Source: Obelidium mucronatum
Lineage: Eukaryota; Chytridiomycota; Chytridiomycetes; Chytridiales; Chytriomycetaceae
DNA length: 64,000 bases
Assembly: GCA_025765595.1 (NCBI GenBank)
Contig: JAIVFH010000025.1
Coordinates: 186,001-250,000 of the forward strand
Direction of reading: 5' to 3'
Part shown: positions 21,131-32,650 of the stretch, piece after piece
Position numbering within the stretch: the stretch's first letter is position 1
Layout of the letters: the number at the start of each line of letters is the position of its first letter
Notes under the pieces: model-generated
The model's input: only the letters and a program-made list of their open reading frames with translations
Database searches by the model: none
Told to the model about the DNA's origin: nothing
Made by a program: the position numbers and the translations under genes

Positions 21131-24000
21131 CTAAAGGTTAACCAAAACGGCTTTTATCAGCTGTCCTACATAGAATCTACACATCTCCGTCTTTGGCTTC
21201 ATACTTTCCACTATTAAACTCTCTCTTGATACTTGCACAATGAATTCAAGGCCATTATTACTTCCCACATCTGCTTCACAAGAGATGGACGGGTCAGTGA
21301 TGATGCCTCGCGTCACTGCTTCCACCATGGCCTCCAAATCCATTCCTACTAGACCTGGAGTTTTCCAGTGACATGCGTACTTGACCTCATCAGTCCCTTG
21401 ACCATGCTTTTCCCACACGATTTCACTTTCATTGAATTTAGATTCCAGGGATTGCACAAGAGCGCCGTGCTTGGCGCCGCTTCCAGGACAATCAAAAGAA
21501 AGCTCATCACCGCCTCTGGCACCAGCCTCACTACTACCACCACCACCACTTTCATGCAACAATGCATTATCAAAGTATACATGTGTCGGCGTCATTCCAG
21601 TCGGAGACCTTAATTTGGATAGCAAGGAAGTAGGATTTCCAATTGAAACGCGTTTTGTGGGCGAATTTGCACCGCCAGTAGCTGCACCGGCTGCCACAGT
21701 TGTTGCAGAGGTGGGAGATGATGCGATTGCAGTTTCTAGCGATGGTGTTGTTGCTGTTGTTGCTGTTGTTGTTGTGATTGATCTTGACGTTGTAGAATAA
21801 TTACGTTCCCCCTTGTGTTGTTGTTTTTGGTGTAGGATGTATATTTTTGCAGTAGGACTTGTGGCGGAGGATTTGGTTGCAGTAGTCGCCTTCAGAGGCG
21901 ATGACGATGTCGCTGTTGTTGGGGTTCCCTTGTCGATTGATATGACAAGTTGGCGATGGTGGTGGTGGTGGTTGGTGGTGGTTGTGGTGGAGACAGGTGT
22001 TCTAGGAATGAATTCATTGATTGGGTGGACAGTGTTTTGAAGAATTGTTGTTTGGATTTCTAGTGGTGCTGGGAGGTTTGGTTTTGTGGGGAGTGCTGGT
22101 GGAGGCATGGATGCCGTTTCTTTGTTACTTTCGGTAGGTGTGGGGCTTTTTGAGTTGTTGAGGTTGGTGGAAGGAGCGAGTGAAGAAAGAGGAGGAGCGG
22201 GTGAAGAAAGAGGAGGAGCGTTTCTCTTTTTTTCTGCTCTCAGTAAATGATAGGCAGCCATGACAGGCCCTGGGTCGCCTGTTTTCTTGGCGTATTCGAT
22301 TTCTGACTCAGAGAAGCCCATTCGTTTAAGCTCAGATATTATGGATACGTCTTTTAAGTGGCACGGATCTCCACGCGTACTGGTTCCGTCAAGAGACGGT
22401 CCCGATACTGGAGACTCGGCTGGCAGTTCATAGAATTCAACAGGTGGGAGTTGGCCATTGTCGGTGGTCCATGGGTGTGTTCGAAGTGTTTCCAGAGTTG
22501 CTCGTTCGTTTGGTTTGACTTTAAGTATTTGCGTGAGTATGTCTTTGGCATCTATTTAAATTAATTTTTTTTTTTTTTTTTTTTGAGTTGGGAGAAACTT
22601 TTCTTTTTGCTCCTCACTTTCTGAAATTTGAATTTTTTCGTCTGGAAACTTATATCGCGCCGCTAGAATGTTACTATACATTCGCCCCATATGTTGATGA
22701 TCAAAAGGGTGGTACCCACAGAGAAGAACAAAGAGGATAACGCCTAATGCCCAAATGTCCACATCTTGGCCATTGTACTTACGTCTGGCAATCATCTCTG
22801 TGTTAATTTTTGGAACAGATGAGAGGAAGTTTCCCTAATCATTGTATGGGTTTCTGGTGAATACCTGGAGCAGCATAACTGGGAGAGCCACAAAAAGTCT
22901 CCATTAGATTTCCCTCTCGAACAACATTGGAGAATCCAAAATCAATCAGCTTCATATTTCCTTGTTTATCTGAAAGAACTACAAACAAATATGAGTTAAC
23001 AGTACATAGACACTTAAGCTACGACTGATTCTCAACTGTTCTCCGGTTTCAAATCGCGATGCACAATTCCATTAATATGGCAATATTGAATCGCAGAGAG
23101 TATTTGCCGAAACTTTGTTCGAGCTTCCGCTTCTGGAAGAGCCGATTTCGCAACAATATAATCAAATAGTTCTCCGCCCTCTTCGTACTCCAATATTAGA
23201 TATATAAATTCCTCGGTGTCTACAACTTCAAGTAAACGCGTGATATTGGGGTGGTATAGGTGGGACAAGACTAGAATTTCGCGTAGAGTTCTTTCCGACG
23301 TCCCAATCTCAATATTCATCAGCTTTTTATCCATGCATTTTATAGCCACCTGTTTTATTTTACGTTTGGGTAGTTAGTTGGGATATCAAAGATAACAAAA
23401 AGATAACGTACTTTATGGCCTGTTGGAAAGTGAATCGCCATCTTAACTTTGCTGAAACAGCCCTCGCCAATAGTTTTTTGAAGAAGATAATCGCCTAGAA
23501 CAGCTTCCTCCTTCAGATTGGCAGGTTTCTCCGACGCCGCAGGTGCTGCTTCCGACAACTGATCGGGATCGCAGACCTCAGCCACGCCCTCCAGCACGTG
23601 CGCAATGTTGGCGCGCGCGTCCAGGTCAATGACATCGACGCCGCTCTTTTTCTTCTCGAGCTTGAACGAGCTCTGGCGCTGCGACATGGACAGCTGGCGC
23701 GCGCTGGCGTCGGCGTCGCCGGGGTTCGCCGCGGGGCTCAGCTGCGCGAGGAGACACCGCAGCATCTTCTGCGCCGGGCCGTCGTTCGCCACGGCTTCGT
23801 CGGGCGCGGTTCCCTCGGGCGTTTTGCGGTTCCTTTGGTTGGTTTTTTGTTTTTGTTTTCAGCGACGCGATTCGGCGATTTAGAACGCGGGCAGATGCTG
23901 AAGGCAAGGAAAGCAAAAAGGTTTCTCACGTGTTGAACTGCGGCAGGACGCGGTGCAGCGTGGCGTTCGTGTGGCGGAGGGCCAAAAGGTCCTTGGGCAT
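21131..24000 (-). CDS. CAMKL-family Ser/Thr kinase (MARK/SNF1-like) with UBA-like and KA1-like segments
   Basis: Multi-exon gene. The kinase domain has GEGCFSKVKMAIHFPTGHK, VAIKCMDKK, HRDLKPEN, LIDFGFSNVV, the LKB1-type T-loop METFCGSPSYAAPEM, and DVDIWALGVILFVLLCGYHP. After the domain, ELKRMGFSESEIEYAKKTGD resembles a UBA helix set as in MARK/BRSK/SNF1 kinases. A long Ser/Thr/Pro linker with poly-His and poly-Thr follows. The final 100 residues (ESEIVWEKHG.. to IKAVLVNL) look like a KA1 membrane-lipid-binding domain. Such kinases act in polarity, septin or energy signalling. The paralogue cannot be named from sequence alone. An intron near 22555-22620 contains a run of about 20 T. The first intron (near 23930-23830) was placed approximately. 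Confidence 0.87.
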
Positions 24001-24346
24001 TTTTCTTGATTCTAGAACTGACTTTTCGAAACTTTATTCGTTTTATGTAACAACGACCTCCATCGACCGTAAAAATGATAGCACTGGTATGGATGAATGT
24101 GTGTGTCAATTGTTCTGTAATTTTGTGTTAAAGCTGGAATTGCAATGAGTTCAAAACTGTGGAAATGCTGTAACACTGGACTCATCGCTAACAAGTTTGA
24201 CAAAGCAATCTGGTGGGTGTTCTAACAATTATAATGTAATTTTTTAGGGGGCTTTTTCATTCAAGAATCCAATATTTGTGGTTCTTCCTTTTTTTTTGTA
24301 CGAAAATGATTTATTGCAATTCAACAAATAAAAGATAAAAAACAAA
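24001..24346. other. Intergenic stretch upstream of the CAMKL kinase
   Basis: About 346 bases between the kinase start at 24000 and the stop of the Hal5-like gene at 24347. It is AT-rich with short T and A runs. I see no supported gene. It likely holds the kinase promoter and the 3' end of the neighbour. Confidence 0.6.
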
Positions 24347-26441
24347 TCAATGCTGAGAAAAGGCCAAATTTGCTGGCAAAAGGGCCTTATGGGAGTGCGC
24401 AACGGCTTCCACCGGCATTCCCACATGACAACAAGAGATTCCCTCCAACCATTCCGTTGTCAAAAGCTCCTTCATTGTGATTCGTTTCGATACTTCTGGT
24501 TGCAGCAGGCGGTACTGTAATATCGAGAGAAGACGTGTGCAGTTTTTAGTGGAGTGGGAAACAAACGGCATGAAAACCTCAGAGGGTACACACCATCACT
24601 TTCCGCTTATGTGGCAAAAGCCGATCAATCGGTACAAATTTGCCAAAGTGATCTTTATAGTACATGAATCGAGTGTCCGCTGGCTTTGCACTCACCCACG
24701 GAATGGAGTTCAAAGCCATAACGTAACTAAGTAAAATTGTTCTTCAAAGTTATTTACCATTCCCCTTAAAATAAAACTACCAGGAACAAAAAAAAAACGG
24801 AACATACTATATAATTCCAATAGACCAAATGTCCACTAAATCTGGGGCATATTCTATCCCCAAAAACACTTCAGGCGCCATATATGGCCCTGAACCACAT
24901 TCTCCAGTCGAAGTCTTGGTACCAGTCTCAAGAGGTAAATGAAAAACGGCGCTGATCCCAAAGTCGGTGATTTTTAGGATCCGACAGGAGGCATCCAGCA
25001 GTAAGTTTTCAGGTTTCAAGTCTCGATGGGCGACTCCTTCAGAGTGCAAATACGCCACACCGTTCGCGAGTTGTTTGAAGTAGCTGTGTTTTGCTTTAAG
25101 TGAGCTGATGGGAATTGGGATAGGAAAAAGGTGGTATGAAAGACAAGGACGGAGGCATAGAAGAAAGAGAATATAATCACCGCCTGCGGCAATACGAACA
25201 AAACAAAAAAAGAAACAACCGCTCACGGCGGCATATTCGGTGAAACAATCATACCAATCAATCAAATCCGTATCCGTCAAAAGTCCAGCCTGAATCTTTG
25301 AAAACAAATCACCGCCCTCTGAGTACTCCATGACCAAACACCAGCGTTTTTTATCATCTTGAATCAAATCGACCGTTCTTACAACATTTTCATGAAGCAA
25401 AGAAGAACTGATGCAAAATTCGGAAGTAAGCTTCTTAATGTATTGCTTCTGTTGTTCGCCCTTTCTGCGGGCTTTGAATTCTTTAATGGCGTATTTCTTG
25501 TCGGAGTTCACGGGAGAGCAGAGACGGACAACGGCCGTTGCACCACGGCCCAACTCTTTTCTGCTGAGACTTCCGTATTTATCGCTCATTGAGGCTTCCG
25601 AATTTGTTCGAGGCAGTGTTGTGGAAGCAGGGGCATGTGTGGGTATATGTGGAGCAGCTTTATCTGGTGATGATGAGCAAGAATCCGATCCGGAGGCGGG
25701 GGTATTGTGAGCACTGGCACTGGCACTGGTACTGGTACTGCTGGTAAGATCTCTGCTCTGTGAGCCGCTGTGGATAGTTGCTCTCCGCTGTTTTCCGTTC
25801 ATCATGATGTTCTTGAAGATGTTGTTGTTGTTGTTTGTTGCCCGGTGGTCTTCGTCGTCCGACGCGTCTTTGTCCCTGGCGGCCGCCAGACTCTTTTTCG
25901 ACGCCGAGCGGCTCAGCAGGCCTTTTGTCAGCGACGCGATGGACGACTTGCGGTGCGGCGGCGGCTCGTCGGCGGCGGCGGCGTCGGCGTCGGCCTCGGA
26001 GTCGGAGTCCGCGGCGCCGGCGGCGGCTTTTCCGGCGGCGGCGGCAGCGGCGTTCTTCGGGCGGCGGAACAGCGAGCCGAACGACGCCGCCGACGCGAGC
26101 CGCGGCAGCGTCGGCGTGCGCTCGCCGCCGCGCCGCTGCGCCGCCGCCGCCGACGCCGAGTCTTCCGAGTCCGACGCCGACGCGCTGCCGCCGTCCGAGC
26201 AGTCGCTGCACTCGCTGTCGCTGCTGTAGCGCTTGCTGCGCCCCCACACGGGCTCGCCCGTCGCTGCTGTGGGGTGGAATATGCGGTACACGATCGTGCT
26301 CTTCTTGCGGCTGCCCGTGCTGCCGCTGCCGCCAACGACGGCCGCCGCCGCAACTGCCACGGCGGCCGCCTCGCTGTCGCCGCCCTTCATGTTGGTCTGG
26401 TGGAGACCGGCTGTCCAAATCTCATTGTTGAAGGTGCTCAT
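24347..26441 (-). CDS. Hal4/Hal5-type Ser/Thr kinase (fungal NPR/Hal family)
   Basis: Multi-exon gene. The N-terminal ~270 residues are disordered, Ala/Ser/Asp-rich and GC-rich. The kinase domain starts KYGSLSRKELGRGATAVVRL and continues YAIKEFKARRKGE and SEFCISSSLLHENVVRTVDL. An intron separates DWYDCFTEYAA from the segment carrying the HRD motif. Then come GVAHRDLKPENLLLDASCRI, ITDFGISAVF, CGSGPYMAPEVFLGIEY and DLVDIWSIGII. The KEFKxRRKxE and EFCISSSLxHxNVV elements are typical of Hal5, Sat4 and Npr1 kinases, which stabilise potassium and nutrient transporters at the plasma membrane. The family is largely fungal, which supports the taxonomic inference. All catalytic motifs are present. Confidence 0.9.
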
Positions 26442-26507
26442 CAATTTTTTAAGTACAGTGACAGTGCACACAAACACTTTATTTCAAGTCTTGGAAGACT
26501 GTTTCTA

Positions 26508-26976
26508 TCATTGTGGAACATAGGCTCTTTGGGGTGCTGCGTATTGCGCTTGCTGGCCATATTGCTGCTGATCTTGAGTTGAACCATAGTTCTGCTGCTG
26601 CTGGCCTTGTGGGGGATAAGATGAATAGGCATCTTTCTGCTGTTGCTGGTATGGAGATCCGTGCTGATACTGTTGCTGCTGAGGTGCGACTCCATAGTAC
26701 GGCTGTTGATGTTGTTGTTGTTGTTGTTGTTGTTGTTGAGGATCAACATACACAACATGCACTTGCTGCACATTGTTTCGGTTGACTTCTTCTGCAACAG
26801 CCTTGACTCCACACAAGCAAAGCCTGTAGCAGAGGTAATAGTATCCCACGATGCACAAGATACCTATAGTACACTGTCATCAGTATTGTGCTTATCGATC
26901 TCCCTCCTTCCAATTTCAAAGTTGCAAACTTACTGAATGTCACAGCAAGAATAACAAAGACAGTCACATCCGACAT
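26508..26976 (-). CDS. Small single-pass membrane protein with Gln/Tyr-rich tail
   Basis: Two exons. The first encodes MSDVTVFVILAVTF. The intron (about 26934-26864) joins in frame to SILCIVGYYYLCYRLCLCGV, giving one membrane anchor followed by a Cys-rich patch. The remaining ~80 residues are Gln-rich with PYYGV, YQHGSPY and QNYGSTQ units and end in AYVPQ. The juxtamembrane Cys cluster may be palmitoylated, by analogy with other proteins. I do not recognise the family. The stop lies 67 bases from the start of the Hal5-like kinase gene. It is real because splice phase, hydrophobicity and codon pattern agree. Confidence 0.62.
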
Positions 26977-27130
26977 TCTTGAAAGATTTTTTTTTCTGGA
27001 GGAAAAAACAGGTGGGTCTCTATCTTTTGTTTTTCACTTTTTTTATTTTTGGAGCGGTCAGTCACGTGACAAAGACCAATTTAAACACAAATTTAATCAA
27101 AAAAAGACGAATGAAATTTTTCCAAGCCCA

Positions 27131-27192
27131 ATCTCTCCCTCTCTTTCTCTCTCTCTTCTTTCCCTGCTCTCTCTCTCTCTCTCTCTCTCTCT
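27131..27192. repeat. CT-rich microsatellite
   Basis: Sixty-odd bases of TC/CT dinucleotides with a few interruptions. They lie just past the 3' end of the minus-strand Gln-rich gene, upstream of the small membrane protein gene. Confidence 0.95.
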
Positions 27193-27222
27193 AAGTTGGA
27201 GTTTCTTTTTTTAAGGGGTTGT

Positions 27223-27862
27223 TTACACACGAGCATAGGTGATTTGCGCATCAGGACGGATCAACGAGGTGCGAGTTCCTGGTCTGTCTCCCCACGCATT
27301 GATGAAGCTTGAGGCTGGGATCTCGCCGTGGGGCGACACAAACTTTGGACCACCAATACCGCCGCCACCGTTTTGGTAAGCAGCAGCAGCTTGTGGTTGA
27401 GGGGCGTTGTAGGCCATGGGGGCTGGTCCAGGTGGTCCAGGTGGTGGGGCACCCCGTGGAGAGGGAGCTGCGGCAGCGTATTGCTGGCGGTAGTGGTTTG
27501 CATCCATGGATTTACCACGGGCCATTTGGGGCGCCGCTTGTGGCTGTTGTGGTCGCTGTTGTTGGTCCATTGATCCGCGGGCCATTTGGGGTGATCGCAT
27601 GCCGCCGTACGATGGGCCACCTGGCTGCTGTTGCTGCTGCTGCTGGTATTGCTGTTGTTGTGGCTGTTGGTATTGCTGCTGTTGACCTTGTGGTTGTTGT
27701 TGTTGTTGCTGTTGCTGTTGGGGGCGTTGGAATTGCGCTCGCAAGTCTTTGATCGACCGACTTTTACCCAAGGAGGCTAAGAGGAGTGAGTAATCAGGGC
27801 CAGGACTTGAAGTTTTATAGATGGCTTTCAACGTAGTGCCGCTTACCAAGTGATGAGAACAT
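27223..27862 (-). CDS. Gln/Pro/Ala-rich protein of unknown function
   Basis: Exon 1 encodes MFSSL; a short intron (about 27846-27780) joins to ASLGKSRSIKDLRAQFQRPQ. A long Gln-rich run follows (about 27725-27620), then repeated PQMARG units (three copies), a Pro/Gly/Ala region, and the C-terminus FVSPHGEIPASSFINAWGDR..RPDAQITYARV. The non-repetitive ends look conserved-like; the middle is low complexity. No known domain is recognised. It could be a cytoskeletal or RNA-granule protein, but that would be a guess. Confidence 0.55.
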
Positions 27863-28202
27863 TGATCTGTTTTTTTGGATGTTGAATTGGATCCAATTTC
27901 CCTACCAATTTCCTACCAATTTCTGCTTTGTGCCAGATTTTTTTTTTGAACTTGAAACAAACACAACGGCAAGGAAACCGTTGAAAAACACCAACTAACT
28001 TTGACACACTCTGTATATTGAGAATATAGCAATAATGGCAAAATAGCCGACTCTGCTTGATAACAGAGATATAAGAAAACAGAAATAAGTGTGAGGAGGG
28101 GGAGAAAAAGAGAGAAATTGAGATAAAAAGAGAGACAAAAAAGAATAAGGGATTGGGGATCCGAAAATCATGGAAGGTAACAAGTCGAACGAAAGAGTGG
28201 CA
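27863..28202. other. Intergenic stretch between Gln-rich gene and GW/RRM gene
   Basis: About 340 bases, containing the promoter of the Gln-rich gene and the 3' end of the GW/RRM gene. A purine-biased section (28095-28150, AGAGA-type) is visible. I see no coding support. Confidence 0.55.
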
Positions 28203-31200
28203 TCACTCCTCAAGATCGTCAAGTCTAATGACTTCCACGTCCTCGTGATCCGCGTGTTCGTACTGGTGGTGTTCCGACGCATCATCCGCACCACCACCAG
28301 ACGAAAAGGCGGCATCAGTAGGTGCCGTGATGGATCCATCATCTCCAGCCTTCATGGAACCAGTTGAGTTGGAGGGCAACGAATAGCCACCATCAATTCC
28401 ACCAAGGAGAGTGATCTTTCCTTCAATAATAAAAATATGGGCCAAAATAGCGCCATCTCCACGAGCAAATTCAAGCTCTGCAGTAGTGTTTCCATTGGAG
28501 AAGTCAACACGTTTGATTTCTCCGCAAGATTGAAATGCTTTCAACACTTGGGATTCAAGAGTTCCTTTGGGAAGGTTTGTAACAGTGAGTCGTCTGTAAA
28601 AAAAATTGATGAGGAAAGCACCCAAAAATGATTTAAAACAGAAGAGTGCAATTACCTTTGTCTTGGATACACTGCATTTTCTACCTTGTCACGAACAGCT
28701 CTAGCAGCATCGTCACCATTTTCAAAAGTCACAAGACCATATCTTGCAGCCCCATCCAAACGAGTCACAATATGGCACGTTGCAACTGGTCCCACTTGGC
28801 TTAAAGTTGCCCGCAGAGACTCGACAGTTTCAAAGTCACTGATGTCCCGGATATACAAGCTTGGACGCATGGCAGTCTTTTTCCCACCAGAGGCGCCAGA
28901 AATCGATCCAGTCAATGAGCTGGTCGACTTTTTCTCAGAGAGAGTCTTCTTGTCATTTGCGGCTTTTGACGCAAGTGAAGCCTCGGACTTTTTCTTGGTG
29001 GCTGCTCCCAAAATATTATTTGCTGCAACAGGAGTAGCACCAGAACCAGAGGCTGAGCTTGATGAGTTCGCGGCAATGCTTCTTGTTTCGGCTTTGGAGA
29101 AGTCAACTTTAAGAGAATCCACCATGCCAAAGTGCTTTCCAGTTTTGGCTGTGAACAAGGCTTTGGCGGCTGCAGAATGGTTCTTGAAAGTGACAAAAAC
29201 CATGTTCCTCTTTTCTTTAGGACGAGGAACAATGTTGATGAATCTAATCTCGGCACCACGTCCGAAAATTCTTTCAACATCGGTCTGCCAAAAAAGGAAA
29301 GAAGTCAGACTTGGAAATTAACACCTGTGAAGTTAACATGAAAATTAAATACCTTGTCAACAGACAGAGGCGCATTGGCAATGTGAAGTGTACGATTTTC
29401 AGTAGCGGCGTCAACAGCAGAATTTGTTGCAGGTTGGACAGGCTGCATCTGCACCTTAGCAACTGGGGCGGGAGCTGGCGCCGGGGCGGATGGGGCAGCA
29501 AAGACTGCCGCAGTAGGGGCGGTGACAACGTTGCTGATTGGTGGAATTCCTGTTCCAAAGTCAGGAACAACTTCCAATGCATCTGACGAAGCCGTAACAT
29601 TCTTCCCGTGTGTTGCACGAATGGCCTTGGCTGCGCTGCCAGGCATTTCGTATTCAATATGCGCATATGCGCGTTGGTTAGAGAGAGACTTTGGGGTGAG
29701 GCCCACTGTTGAATGGCGCACATTAGAATCTTCAAGAATCAAAAGAAAAGACCCACCATTTACAACGTCTCCGAATTCACCGAAAATAGCGAGAATCTCC
29801 CTGATCTTGAATGTAGCCGGCAAACCGAAAACATAGACACCAATGGCGTTTGCAAGCTCGTCTTTCGCAGGGATCGTGCTCTTTTTGATGAACCCAAATT
29901 AAAAACCTTCGTAAGAAATAAAAGGAACTAACCTCAATGCTAATATCCGCAAATGACTTGGAAAATAATTGCTCTCCTACAGAATTGTTGCTATCTTCTC
30001 GCTTAAACTCTGAAGTGGATGACGAACGACGCATTCCACCACCAATAACTCCAATATTGTTGACCACTGGAGGAATACTTGGTTCCTGGACTGGCTCAGC
30101 AGAGCTCAAACTAGAGCTCACACCACCTCCCCATCCGCCCAATCCGTTTGAAGGCGGTCCTCTTGGAGCACCAACTACAGGCTTTTGGTTGGCAGACCCA
30201 GAAGTAGTAGCGCCACTATTCCAAGATTGGGATGGATTCCATCCTCCAATGCCACCAGTTCCCCGGGCGGGTCTTGCTGGAGCCCCTGTGGCGGATGCAT
30301 TGCTCGAAGGGGAGTTCCAACCACTTCCAGCATCTGGGGAAATGATCGGGCTTGGACCCCACCCTTGTTGCTGAGATTCCTTGCGAGATGGAGAAGCAGC
30401 AGCAGAGGATTGATTTGTTGAAGGGGTGGTGTTCCATCCATTCTTCGATTGAGAGGACGGGATTGCAGAAGCACTAGTCCAACCATTTGATTGACTTCCT
30501 ACAGGAGAAGGGCTGCTCCATCCGCCAATTGAGGGTCTGGCATCCTGAATAGTCGCATTTGTGGAGACGCCTGGAACGGAATTCCAGCCTGTAGTTGTAG
30601 TGGCAGTAGCGGCAGTACTCTCTTTTGCAACAGCAGGGGCAGATCCCCAGCCAGATCCAGGTGCTGTCTGAGTTTGAGGTGTTTCTTTGCTCCAGTTACT
30701 GACAACAGCTGATGAAGAAGATGGAGATGAGCTGTCCCATCCAGATGCTGGAGGAGAAGCGGACTGGGCCGCCCATCCATTCCCACTGTTCAAGTTTTGA
30801 GATGACATCTTGTTGGTAACAGTGGCTGTTCTGGCGCCTGGAACAGAATCCCAACCAGATGTGGGTTTATCCTTGGCCACAGGCGCTGATGGCGATGGTC
30901 CCCAGCGGTCATTCGAAGCAGAAGTTGCGGCGCTTGCTGGAGCAGCAGAAGCGCCCCAGCCATTGCTGGTGTTTGCAGTTGCACTTGTAGAACCCCATCC
31001 ATCTTGTTTTGGGTTGTTCACAACTGAGGAGGCAGTTAACGACTCAACATCTTTGCGACTCTCTGTTGAAGCTCCAGGTACGGAACTCCACCCATCGACA
31101 ACTCGGGTGGCAGAACTGGCGGAAGAAGTACCTGAAACAGAGCCCCAACTATCAATTGCAGCAGCCGCTGGTTTTGCAGGAGCTGTTTGGGCTTTCCATC

Positions 31201-32386
31201 CATCGTTTGCTGGAGCAGATGGAGAGGATGTTGAAGTAGATGTTGAATTCGTAGATCCCCAATTTCCATTGGCGGCCTTAGGACTTGTACTAAGCGTGGC
31301 GCCAGTGGTTGAAACAGCAGGAGCTGCGCCCCAACCACTACCACTGGGAGCCAATGGAGTCGAAGAAGACCGAGAAGCCGACGAAACGCCCTGCACCGCA
31401 CCCCAGCCGTCACCAGCAGATGCAGAAGTACCGGGGACAGTACCCCAGCCAGATGATCCGGACTGTGTAGTATTCGAAGGGACCGATGGAGATCCCCAAC
31501 CTCCACCGTTGTTGCTGCGCAGGGTCAATTCTGACGGACGACGTTGTACACCATTAGCGAATGCAGAAGAAGATTCTTCATTGGCATTCCCATTGTGGAA
31601 GCTGGTCCGTCTTGAAACAGAGGCGTTTGCACCCGAAGGAAAAGACGGCGCCCAACTGCCCCCTGACAATGCCGATGGTGGCTTCGCAGGGCCCCAATTG
31701 TCTCCAACGGGAGTTGGTGCTGGGTTCGCGTTGACCGTCGATGCAACGGCAGGAGTAGCACCCCAACCATTTCCTGCTGCAGCTACAGGAGGCGGGCCCC
31801 ATCCACTTGTTTCTGTTGGTGTAACATTTGAGGTTGGAGTTTGCGATGAGCTGGACCACGTATCGACAATAACCGGCGCAACAGGTTTGCTAGCTCTGGT
31901 GGCTGCATTAGCGCTGCGAGACGACCAATCATTAGAGCTGCTGGACCAGTCAATGGTAGAACTGGACGGAGGCGTCAATGGAGTTGCAGGGCGAGCACTC
32001 CAAGACGAAATATGCCCCGTTGAATGTTGTTGCTGTTGCTGGTTTGAGCTAATCACAGTTGGTGCGGTTTGAAGACCAGGAACAGCGTTCCTAAATGAAA
32101 GTGGAACGTGAGTGTGACGGAACGGAAATGAGAAATTTATAATGAAGGCTTAGCCCATTTACAACCACAAATGAGTTCCACTCATTGGGAAGTATTGCAA
32201 TGAGGCGGGAACAAGAGGGTGTAGACCGGATGCTGCAAAGACAGCGGATTGGGGAGGGAGGTGTGGCAGTGTGGGCAAGCAATCCAACGGTTGCTCTTGG
32301 ACAAGGAAGAAGACTCACCATTGAGAAGTTGCCAATGCATCCGACGGTTCTGGAGAGTGTTTCTGATCGACTTCGTCAGACTTCAT
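28203..32386 (-). CDS. GW/WG-repeat protein with several RRM-like domains
   Basis: Exon 1 (from 32386) encodes MKSDEVDQKHSPEPSDALAT and joins through a phase-2 intron (about 32318-32090) to a long exon. About 650 residues of that exon form a low-complexity Ser/Ala/Pro/Thr region. It holds about 33 Trp, around 26 of them in GW or WG, spaced roughly every 20 residues (for example SSGWGTVPG, SGWDSVPG, GNWGSTN). Downstream exons encode RRM-like units: IGVYVFGLPATFKIREILAI, RTLHIANAPLSVDK with NMVFVTFKNHSAAAKAL, SLYIRDISDFETVESLRATL with YGLVTFENGDDAARAV, and RLTVTNLPKGTLESQVLKAF. The C-terminus is acidic (EDVEVIRLDDLEE). Multiple GW/WG motifs are the known Argonaute-hook signature (GW182, plant SPT5-like). 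A link to Argonaute is inference. Confidence 0.85.
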
Positions 32387-32650
32387 TTGAGGTGAATGAA
32401 GGACAAGCAGAGGAGAATTGATAGAAGACCTGGAACCAGCGCAAGCAGCGAGAGTGTGCCGAGTAAGAGTGGAGCAAGAAAGGAATGCGTGTGGGTGTGA
32501 GAGGCGTGTGTGAGTGAGTGTGAGTGTGCGAGGAAGGGGCTTATGGCAAAGCCGTCGGTCCAAGCAAGTGTGTTGTTTTTTGCAAGATTTTGTTTCGCTC
32601 TCAAACGACCACCGCCAGCAACAACAACAACAACCAAACAGCAACTGCCA

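Noticed and set aside
25770..26582. Plus-strand open frames over the Hal5-like N-terminus
   Set aside because: Arg/Gly/Val-rich antisense of a GC-rich disordered region; no domain or splice support.
30050..32056. Possible DNA satellite or transposon-derived repeat in the GW region
   Set aside because: The periodicity is at protein level; DNA units are diverged and not tandemly identical, and the frame is uninterrupted.
30810..32072. Long plus-strand open frame (420 codons) opposite the GW/RRM gene
   Set aside because: It is antisense to a Ser/Trp/Gly repeat region whose codon bias leaves the other strand free of stops. The minus strand has good splice sites, GW periodicity and downstream RRMs.
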